The notes below the pieces were generated by a model. That model was not told where the DNA came from. It saw only the letters and a program-made list of their open reading frames with translations, and made no database searches. Positions 45,368-53,314 of a DNA stretch of 64,000 nucleotides are shown here, in pieces; the stretch's first letter is position 1; each line of letters opens with the position of its first letter. This DNA comes from Capronia americana (lineage: Eukaryota > Ascomycota > Eurotiomycetes > Chaetothyriales > Herpotrichiellaceae), in the NCBI GenBank assembly GCA_016110215.1, contig JADWQD010000022.1:186001-250000 (forward strand). Direction: 5' to 3'. The translations under genes and the position numbers were made by a program.

Positions 45368-47173
45368 CAATCAGCAGTCATGAGGGACAGTCGCGGTTCC
45401 CAAGGATTGGCGCTGAAAGGCACTAGCAATGCTGATGACCGGAAACGCATTCCAACCATCAGCAGTGGACGACTAGCCGCAGTACGTTCACGTTTGAGGA
45501 GTGGGGAGGTGTCGGAGCGAAAGCAGGTGGGCGACGCCGAAAGTATGATTAACGAGGAGCCCAACGTCGTGCAACCTGGGGGGGCGAGCCGATGGCTGGA
45601 ATGAGGCGAAGGCCGTCGGGGCCAAAAGGCCAAAAATCAACATATTCGATATGGGCGCCAAACAGAGCAATAACATAGCATGTTAGCTAGAATGGAAAGG
45701 ACATGCCCCGTGGTTTCAGGTTCTTTTACGGCCAAGTTCATACCCTTTCCACTGGCCCACCTTATCGCTGACCCGGACGTGTTCCCGACTGACTGTAGGA
45801 TTTATGCTGACACCGATGCGCTCCTTGGCCGTCGCGAGAGCATGACGGTTGGCGACGACGGCCTTCCGTGACAGAATCATCGCACACAGGACACGACGTC
45901 CGCCGGGACCTCGAAAAATCCCAGGTCACCTGAGACCACAGATGACTGTCCCTTCCACCATATACTGCTCGACATCGAGGCATCTAATGGACTCTTTCCT
46001 TAGTTCTCGCACTTGATCAACTCATCCTTCTTCGCTAGGGTTTCCAGACCATGTGCGAAGGCAGCGCCACTCTTAGACAAGTCGGTTGGGAAGCAGTATC
46101 GCTTTCTCAGTTTCGGCCAATATCCGCGGTCGTCTTACGGTTTCGCCGTGATAATCTCGACCCTCGCCCAGGGATTCAGATCTGGACGATACGCCATCCT
46201 CATCCCAATTGTTGTCGGTTCCGGGCTATCCTCGTCCTAATTGCTGTGGAGGTCCGTGGGCTACCAGTAATTTCTTGCGACAAGTCTAGCTTGTGACGTT
46301 CTCATCCTAGTAGACAGGAGTACTAGGCTTTCACGAATTGGCCTCTTCACCCCACGATTTAGGAGCGTCTATCTTTCGCTTGTTGATCGCGATTATAAGG
46401 CTGGAAATGTTGGGGGCCATCTACTTGCACGGCCACGAGTCAGACGCTCCTCATTAGAGTTCAAGACCGAGTCATCAATGCTCACCACGTGATGTTTATT
46501 CTTGGCAAGTCTGCCGAACACCATCTCGACTCATCATGGAAACTGGAACTCCGTCCATAATATTTGATCTCGTGAAGCGACGAGAGAATACGATAAATGT
46601 GGTGTTGCCCATCAAAACAGCATTAGCTGAGAGCGTAGCCTTCAGCGGGCTGCCCGGCAGAGGCTAAGCAAGCCGAAGTGACGGGTGTCCTTCACCGTTT
46701 CAGCAAGTCTTGTGAGTCTTCAACTCCACCGCCAGCGTCATGCAGGATAAAGAGAATTGGAAATTCCGTCACCCCTTCAAGTTCCCCAGTGCATATTCTC
46801 GTCGTGAATTACACCAAGCACCGCCGGGTCGCTTCCCGGCTGAAGATCTCCAGCTCAGCAACACAATCAACGTGACGACTTCTTCCCGGATACGGACCTT
46901 CCGAGAGCTATCGTCCGGCATTCAGCCCTACAGGAGCAGTCGTCTGTCCAAATAAAGGCCGGTTGGACCCACCCAGCTTACCACTAGGTAGACCGTCAGA
47001 CGTGGGCCCTTTCTTTCTATATTTCTCTCTCATCCATTTCCTTCGGAGACTTGAATATACCCGTCATCGCTTTCGTTCTTGTTTACACCTACCGTAGGGC
47101 CCAAGCTTTGCCACTAGTCCAGGACTTGTATATCCTCAGTCGAAGGGCGGTCTATTGATCTATCCTTGCACAC
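45368..47173. other. Intergenic region
   Basis: No gene supported. Contains 3' flank of the kinase gene and, near 47.0-47.17 kb, a C/T-rich stretch likely to be leader of the next gene. Confidence 0.45.
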
Positions 47174-47879
47174 ATGCCACACGACTACCAGAAGCTGCAG
47201 GCCGGGGACTCGCTTGAAGACCAGACACCCGCACCCAAAGAACAAATTTCGCGATTGTCTTGGACGAGAACAACTTCACTGGCTCTCTTCTCCCTCACCC
47301 TGCTCATCACAATCTGTATCTACACATTCTATCACACCTTTCCTCAACTAATCCATTCCACCGACTCACCATCAGCATGGATCGACTGTGGTTCTTCGCC
47401 TTCAGAAGCCCGTTCCCGTGGCTGCTTTTTCGACGTGATGAGCTTCACCTGGTCGCTTCCCGATTGTTTCGACGGAGAACTGACGGAACAGTTCCTCAAT
47501 CATACACAATGGCGCTGGTATAGCGAGGACGGCACGGAAACCAGCGGGGACAGTGTCCTGGCAGGCGAGTATGAGTACTTGTTTGTAAGCGGAGAGTATC
47601 ATGCCATTCATTGTACGGTGAGTGCAAGTGCCCATTCATCGCCGAACCTGGGGTTCGTGAACGTTTCTCTTGCTAACGAAAATCTGGACATGCATGCAGT
47701 TCATGTGGCGCAAGATGCACCGCGCGCTGCTTCACGGCCGGAACATCGACAGTTATCTAGCAAACTACAATCACACCGAGCACTGTGCGCATCGCCTGCA
47801 AAACCAAAATGCGATGCAGACGGAGGTGAACACGGTTATCGTGACAAAGTATCCGAGATGTGGCGGTTCATTGCCCTAA
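47174..47879 (+). CDS. UstYa/DUF3328-related membrane protein with two HxxHC motifs
   Basis: Model join(47174..47617, 47700..47879), 207 residues; the 82-nt intron (GTGAGT...CTAAC...GCAG) joins YHAIHCT to FMWRKMHRA. A short cytosolic N-terminus and one membrane segment at about 35-53 (SLALFSLTLLITICIYTFY) precede a lumenal domain. In this, the paired metal-ligand motifs HAIHC (143-147) and HTEHC (173-177) are only 26 residues apart. GCFFDVMSFTWSLPDCFDGE is typical of a large uncharacterised fungal group related to UstYa (Pfam PF11807), whose studied members carry out oxidative cyclisation of ribosomal peptides. Such a role is suggested by the precursor 5 kb downstream, but this subgroup has no tested function. 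Confidence 0.82.
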
Positions 47880-48451
47880 CATTGAGGTAGCAACTGCCAC
47901 GATTTCAAAGTCTGGCTTGTTGCAAGCGGATTCGGTGCCCGCCGCGCACGGCCGGAAAAAGTTGTGTCTGTCGACCGCTGTGTACCTCCTGGTTGAGACA
48001 AAGTTGCTGGTCTGCCCGACGCACTGAAGCTACGCGAGCATAAGCCAACCGCCATGAGCCCAAAGGAATGGGCCGGCATCGATAAGGAAGAGAGCCGCTC
48101 ACTTTTGGACGCACAAGGGTAAACCAATTGATTCCTGACAATGATGCCAGCAAGCATCCTATAGCACGTCAGGGACATCCCCTCCACAACACGTTAGACT
48201 GGTGACTGGGGTGCGTATAACGCAAGATTGCTCAGAGTGAAATCCTTTTACCCAAGTAGATACACCGCAGCAAGAGGCGTGTCCTGGACAAATTATGCAC
48301 ACCGGCCTGACGATGCACGACCTGAGATTGATATACTCCTTCGTTCCTTCGTTCATCCTACAGTACGTCGTGGATTGGATAGGATTTGTTCCGCAGCATT
48401 CAACCCAGCGTACCGAGTACCAGTCCGCGGGACTGCATGCCCAGGTACAGT

Positions 48452-48484
48452 ACGTACCTACCAGGTAGTACTGGGTAGGTATGT
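48452..48484. repeat. Imperfect inverted repeat (11-bp arms, 11-bp loop)
   Basis: ACGTACCTACC at 48452-48462 pairs with GGTAGGTATGT at 48474-48484 with one G-T/A-C mismatch; the inner eight bases pair perfectly. Confidence 0.75.
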
Positions 48485-48696
48485 ACTGTGTACTGTGTAC
48501 AGTCCCGCAGGAATCACCCTCGGCCTCTCCGATGCACATGGCTTACGCGTGTGTGGCCCGCCGCCCGCCGGCCTATCCACGACTGATCCGGCTACTGGGC
48601 ACATACAGTATTATGTCCCGCGGGCCACTTCGACGGAGACGACGCCCGGCCTGCCAGTCTGCCTACCGAGGCGAAGGGACCTTTAGCAAGTTCTTC

Positions 48697-48721
48697 GAGA
48701 CGAGACGAGACGAGACGAGAC
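48697..48721. repeat. (GAGAC)5 microsatellite
   Basis: Five exact pentanucleotide units. Confidence 0.9.
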
Positions 48722-49209
48722 AAGATGATCACGATGATTGGTGGTCTTCTTCTGTCCTAGTATTCCCTCCCGTTCCTCATTGAAATTAAACCTCCAGTGT
48801 CAGTACGAGGTACTCGGTATGTACACCGCCATTATCGTAGGAATCAGGATCCACGGTAGGATAGGGCCAAGGCGCGAAGTAGGATAACGCCAAAAAGAAA
48901 AGAAACAGGAATGGGAGTAAGTACACAGTATGTACCAGTGGTACCCTATTAAGCACAGTAGGTTACCCGTCCACCGTCCTTTCTACTCAAGTACAGTACA
49001 AGGTACATGTACATACTAGGTACATAGCGACTTAATGAACGCCACGCGGAGGTTGGTCCGTAGGTAGGATATGTATGTTTAACTTTTACTTTTTCACTCC
49101 TTCACTAACCCACTCCTTCACCCATTCGGTCCTACTTACTCAGTCCTTCACACACTCGCTCCTTCGCTTATCCTACCTACAGTATTTACTGCATTAGCGA
49201 GGGTAACAT

Positions 49210-49227
49210 CCTAACCTAACCTAACCC
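49210..49227. repeat. Short telomere-like CCTAA repeat
   Basis: Three CCTAA units followed by CCC, close to but not equal to the fungal telomere unit CCCTAA. Confidence 0.6.
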
Positions 49228-49290
49228 AAAGAGAACCAAACAATTCCTTTTCTTCATTTTCTTTCTTCCACCTTTTCTAAAACTCTATCC

Positions 49291-49310
49291 CACGCACGCA
49301 CGCACGCACG
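49291..49310. repeat. (CACG)5 microsatellite
   Basis: Five exact tetranucleotide units. Confidence 0.9.
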
Positions 49311-49350
49311 GCACTTTGGAATTCCCCCATCCTCATCCTGCAGGATCGGG

Positions 49351-49380
49351 TCTGCATCTGCATCTGCATCTGCATCTGCA
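49351..49380. repeat. (TCTGCA)5 hexanucleotide repeat
   Basis: Five exact units, then one diverged copy (CCTGCC). Confidence 0.9.
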
Positions 49381-49547
49381 CCTGCCTATGTATTTACATA
49401 CATACGTACAGTATCCTACCTACCTACCTAGGTACCTATTCGACTCAGCTACTTCGATACGCGTACGCGTACGGTACGCGGAACTTCCAACGTTGGGTTA
49501 GTAGGTAGGATAGTCCTAGTGGCGCGTTCTGTGTCCTACAGTAACGT

Positions 49548-49575
49548 GGAGATGGAGATGGAGATGGAGATGGAG
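49548..49575. repeat. (GGAGAT)4.7 hexanucleotide repeat
   Basis: Four full GGAGAT units plus GGAG. Confidence 0.9.
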
Positions 49576-50029
49576 TCATGCCTTGAAATCATCCTACGGC
49601 CATGTACCTCGTACCTCGTTCGTTCGTACATGCGAAATGTCAAAGGTGATGTCTCAATGTAGGTGGTATTCATCCAACACAGCCTATGTAGCTGGGCATA
49701 ATGTATGTATCTAGTTGCTTAGCGCTGATGTATTGCATTGCACTGCATTGGTTGCTGTGAGGTCCACATGAATAACCTAACGTACATAGGATAGTCCTCG
49801 CTTCGGCTGCATTGCGCCTTAGCTTGCACATATGCAGCTGGAGTTACGGACCCTCCACGGACCCTCAATGAATACGAGTAGATCCTGTAGGATCAATGAA
49901 ACATTTTCATTTTTCGAGCTCACGCTCTACGGACGCAGTACTTGCCGCTCCGACATGGTTCCGTTCCGCTGGACTTGACGGACTCGATCTACTCCGACTA
50001 TGTCTCGTGTCTACAATCGAGTACAGAGC

Positions 50030-51011
50030 TCAGTGTTCCTGCTCATGCTCATGGCCGTCTTCGTCTTCGTCTCCGTCCCCCTCGTCGTCCCCCTCGGGAG
50101 TCATATTCCACGCCTTGTGCTCTCTCGCCCACTGAGCGATGGGCTCGTACTTCCTGCACACATGCGGCCCGTCAAAATTCGGCACGGTGCGGTCTTTGTG
50201 GTCTTTGCGAAAGGTAATGATATCGGTGCTGCCCTGGCACATTAAGGATTGCCGGATATGGTCGATACAATGGTCTGTGAAATCCAATTAGCTTGCCCAT
50301 CTCAAGATAATGTACGTGACCGTGTTCTCTGGCGTACCGATATGAGCGGCCCCTTCATCCTTTGTCGGATCTCGACCGTGGAATATCTCGGGCTGCTCGG
50401 CCCAAACGTGCATCCGAAGGTGGTGCAAGCAGTGCAAGTTATGGAACATCTCGATTGCCCCGGCCGAGTATCTTGGGTCTCTGGTATAGCGTATAGTCGG
50501 CTGCGGTAGTTGTGAAATCTGGTTGTCGTCAAGTTTGATGATTCCGACTGTATCCATCGCCGTTAGTGTTGGTGCACCAAGGGTCGGGGATAGTAAACTC
50601 ACGTCGTGATATCTCTTTCCATGCTGCCGTGTTGGTCTCATTCGGCGCCCCTTGGTATATTGAGTGATCACCCCAGAGCCCTTGGGTGAACGTTCTGATC
50701 TCATATTCGATCGAGCCTTGTAACGGCGCTGCGAGAATTCTCGGGTCAGTGTGTCGTCGTGCAGAGTTTCACATCGTGCCAGACATACTGTAGAGTTCTA
50801 AATCCTTGACCTTGTTACTGTCCCAATACAACCGCCGCGAAAAGACCAGAAGCGCCAGAGTCCAGGTGGCAAGCAAGACCGTTGCGAGTATAGACCGTCG
50901 AGACTTCTCGTGCTTTTCTGGAGGTGGGCAATCTAGTACTGAGTACTGGTACTTGCTCCTCCTGCCCAATAGCCATTTTGGAGATGTCCAGTGTTGAAGA
51001 CGGTCCATCAT
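50030..51011 (-). CDS. UstYa/DUF3328 family peptide-oxidase-like membrane protein
   Basis: Model complement(join(50030..50274, 50338..50547, 50603..50728, 50789..51011)), 267 residues. All three introns keep frame; the last one (GTACGC...CTAAT...CACAG) rebuilds the second motif. One membrane helix at about 41-57 (ILATVLLATWTLALLVF), then the family's TPLQGSIEYEIRTF and a lumenal domain with HNLHC at 152-156 (MFHNLHCLHHLR) and HIDHC at 185-189 (HIDHCIDHIRQSLMC), the two HxxHC metal-binding motifs of UstYa (PF11807). Characterised members cyclise ribosomal peptides through oxidised side chains (ustiloxin, phomopsin, asperipin) or act in other mycotoxin pathways. The C-terminus is an acidic His/Asp/Glu-rich tail. 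It is transcribed away from the secreted precursor gene at 52618, 1.6 kb off. Confidence 0.88.
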
Positions 51012-51165
51012 CGCTGCGAGTGACGTTATCGACTTTGGCTTGATGTTTGGTCTTACAGATGCCGACACTTTTAATAATCCTTTGTTCGACGTAGTTCTGG
51101 TGACTCCTCGAGACGAAATCAAACATCGGTCGGACTTGGATAGAGCCGCTCCTGAGTCTGCCTCA

Positions 51166-51217
51166 GGTCTTCAGACCGTTTGAAGGACCTTTCGTCTGGA
51201 AGGTCTCTGGTCAGACC
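51166..51217. promoter_or_regulatory. Cluster of small GGTCT/AGACC inverted repeats
   Basis: GGTCTTCAGACC (51166-51177), GACCTT...AAGGTC (51186-51205) and GGTCTCTGGTCAGACC (51202-51217) lie in tandem about 155-206 bp upstream of the UstYa-type start codon. A regulator-binding array is an inference from symmetry and position. Confidence 0.35.
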
Positions 51218-52498
51218 GAGATTGTCTTATCCACGGACATGTACACTCGTCATCGTCGCCGAGGATCTTACTTCATGGATGTATTTCGCGGTTACCACGC
51301 CTCAACCAGTTGGACACTGGTGGGACCCCTCGCGCAGCGTACTGATACGGAGACGCGCTATTGATGTTGCGGCAGAGCAAAGGATTGGAGGATTTGCAAC
51401 TAAGCGATGGCGGAAGAGAAGGAAACCTTGACCGCCTATCTCGCCCGCGAGAATGTTTGGTACCTCAAGTCTGAAAAGAGGTACACCAGCCTCCTCCCCG
51501 AGACGGGTAGACATAATCGGTAAGCAGCCACGCGAACGCCCTGGTCCCAGATCTGGACCCGACATGCCGGCCTAGCCCGTCGTCGATCCAATGTGGTAAC
51601 CCCACATCATGGCTTGCATCCTCCTGGATTGTGCCTTATCTCGGCTAGAGTTGGTCAAGGGCTCGTGCCTAACCGCTATGGGCAAATGTGTCTAGAGGCC
51701 GGCACGAAACGTGGTACCGCAGGGCCACAAATTTTGCCATCAAGGGAATAGATCGTGCGTGCAGCAAAAGGCCGCATGGCGCACTATGCCGGACAGGCAC
51801 AAGCTTCGAGCGTCTCCGCTGCAGGAGGGCGAGTGTAAGCAGGATTATCATGACACTCCCAATGAATTTGGTCCCGAGTTGAACGCAAGTCTGTCGATTG
51901 CGCATATGGGCGAAAGGCAACAGATGCCGAGGGAATGGAGTACCGCCTCGTGTCTCACTTCTTCCGTATCCAGAGCCCTTTCATGGCCATTTCCGATATA
52001 CCGTCTCGCTGAAGGATCTCTTGCGCAGCTTTACGAAACAAGTATTCGAGCATTTCGAGCTCATCAACCCATGGGACTGCCCCGAAGGATGCGCTCAACT
52101 CCCGGCACTCAGCTCGTTCACGAAGGCGGCTTGACCGCTCTCCTGGTGGCGGTCCCTCCGAAGCTGGTGATACTCGCGCGTTGTCCTGTCGGTGGAAGCC
52201 TCTATCTAGAACTGACTCTGGGCAAAGTCATGAGGCGGCAGAAGGGCCTGGTCGCCGCCCAGAGGTGCAAATGACCGGGCTGTTGACACAATGGATCTAG
52301 CACAATGGATCTGGCGCCGAACTTGGTTTGACGGTCTCTCACGAGAGTTCCGTATGTCGTCCAACGATGGGTCCGTGGGCTTCGTACTCCGCCCTCGTGC
52401 TGTTTCGCAACACACCGTCGACGTGTGGAGGACGAAAAAAGCCCTAGAGAGACCGAAGTCGGTCAAGGCTATGGCTGGTGGTCGAGGATCCAGACTCC

Positions 52499-52505
52499 TA
52501 TAAAG
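52499..52505 (+). promoter_or_regulatory. TATA box of the secreted precursor gene
   Basis: TATAAAG lies 119 bp upstream of the ATG at 52618. The A/C-rich, G-poor leader between them (cacatcaccacacgaagcag...) is typical of a strongly expressed fungal gene. Confidence 0.55.
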
Positions 52506-52617
52506 GTCAGCGCACCTCGAACGAGATCACGAAACTTCACATCACCACACGAAGCAGCAACAAGTCGACGATCTCCAAACAAGACCGAGTCCCAACTCAT
52601 CTGAACAACTCATCAGC

Positions 52618-52935
52618 ATGAAGCTCACTGCGTTCATCTCGGCCTTGTGCCTGACCAGCACCGTCCTTGCCCTCCCAACTGCATCTGACCTCAACGTCCG
52701 CGAGCCCGACACCGTCGAGCCCGACACCGTGACCTTTGTCCCCTGCACTCGCGCGTTCTGCGGTGGGGGTTACATCAAGCGTGACGACGGTTCTGCAGCT
52801 CCTCTGCCATTGTACATTAAACGCGACGGATCTTCTGAAACCCTTTACATCCGGGCCCCTCAGGCTCCCGGCACCGACACCGTGAGCTTTACCCCGTGCA
52901 CTCGTGCATTTTGCGGCGGAGGCTACATCAAGTGA
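52618..52935 (+). CDS. Secreted repeat-containing peptide precursor (candidate RiPP/dikaritin-type)
   Basis: Intronless coding region of 105 residues. A clear signal peptide (MKLTAFISALCLTSTVLA, cleavage near residue 18) precedes an acidic spacer and two copies of the block PCTRAFCGGGYIK at residues 42-54 and 93-105, each preceded by DTV(T/S)F. Lys-Arg sites for the Golgi protease Kex2 lie at 54-55 and 68-69, each in the context YIKRD; a third YI is followed by RAP and the fourth ends the protein. The two cysteines of each block (CX4C) could form a disulfide. Signal peptide, repeated cores and Kex2 sites are the design of ustiloxin/phomopsin/epichloecyclin precursors, and UstYa-type genes lie at 50.0 and 47.2 kb. 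A mating-pheromone or other secreted peptide precursor is the main alternative; the Trp-Cys...Gly-Gln pattern of alpha-pheromones is absent. Confidence 0.85.
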   Translation: MKLTAFISALCLTSTVLALPTASDLNVREPDTVEPDTVTFVPCTRAFCGGGYIKRDDGSAAPLPLYIKRDGSSETLYIRAPQAPGTDTVSFTPCTRAFCGGGYIK

Positions 52936-53314
52936 ACGCGCGTTAGGAGGACAGTCGAGGTGAGATGCTCTCTTTTCCTGCGAGAGAGCGGCCTCACTGA
53001 CATGTTTTCTAGCTCGTCTGGGTGTCAGGTGAAGCCTTGCAGAAGGGGTTGGTTGTTTCGGTGGGCGCGGGAGGCAACTGAATTGGTCTTGTTGAGAGAT
53101 GTGCAACCAAGGGATGTGGTTATCGAGGAAAACAGACCATAGAGAATTGAAGTGTTAGGAGAATTGATATGGGAGAATGTTGACGTGATAAAAGTAAAGG
53201 GATATCCGCAGCACTGTGCAAGGTGTCAATCCATCTCTAAATTGCTTCATCCCTTCATGTCATCGTATCTGTGAGTGCGAGAGACGAGGATACAAGAGCG
53301 AAAGGATACTTATC
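52936..53314. other. 3' UTR of the precursor gene and convergent RRP12 3' end
   Basis: Contains the putative 3' UTR intron at 52960-53012 and about 300 bp up to the RRP12 stop codon. No other gene. Confidence 0.5.
52960..53012 (+). other. Putative 53-nt intron in the precursor 3' UTR
   Basis: GTGAGA donor, CACTGAC branch-like site and TTTTCTAG acceptor in correct order and spacing, 25 nt after the stop codon. Confidence 0.5.

Larger units (their letters stand above)
47880..50029. other. Repeat-rich, gene-free region
   Basis: About 2.1 kb without a supportable gene, full of microsatellites (48697, 49291, 49351, 49548), GTAC-rich and TACC/GGTA-rich inverted repeats (about 48.40-48.50 and 48.95-49.03 kb), TAGGATA motifs and a short CCTAA run. 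It looks like rapidly changing accessory DNA separating the two UstYa-type genes. Confidence 0.6.
51012..52617. other. Divergent intergenic region between UstYa-type gene and precursor gene
   Basis: No gene supported; the longest plus-strand frame (51711-52274) has no motif. The region must hold the promoters of both flanking genes, including a TATA element at 52499 and a cluster of GGTCT/AGACC inverted repeats at 51166-51217. Confidence 0.5.

Noticed and set aside
51711..52274. 187-codon plus-strand frame upstream of the precursor
   Set aside because: No recognisable domain, no signal peptide, and competing frames over the same bases; not enough to call a third pathway gene.
52618..52935. 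Reading the precursor as an alpha-mating-pheromone gene
   Set aside because: Signal peptide, repeats and Kex2 sites fit, but the blocks lack the tryptophan and the Gly-Gln turn of known ascomycete alpha-pheromones, and only two copies exist. Kept as an alternative, not the main call.
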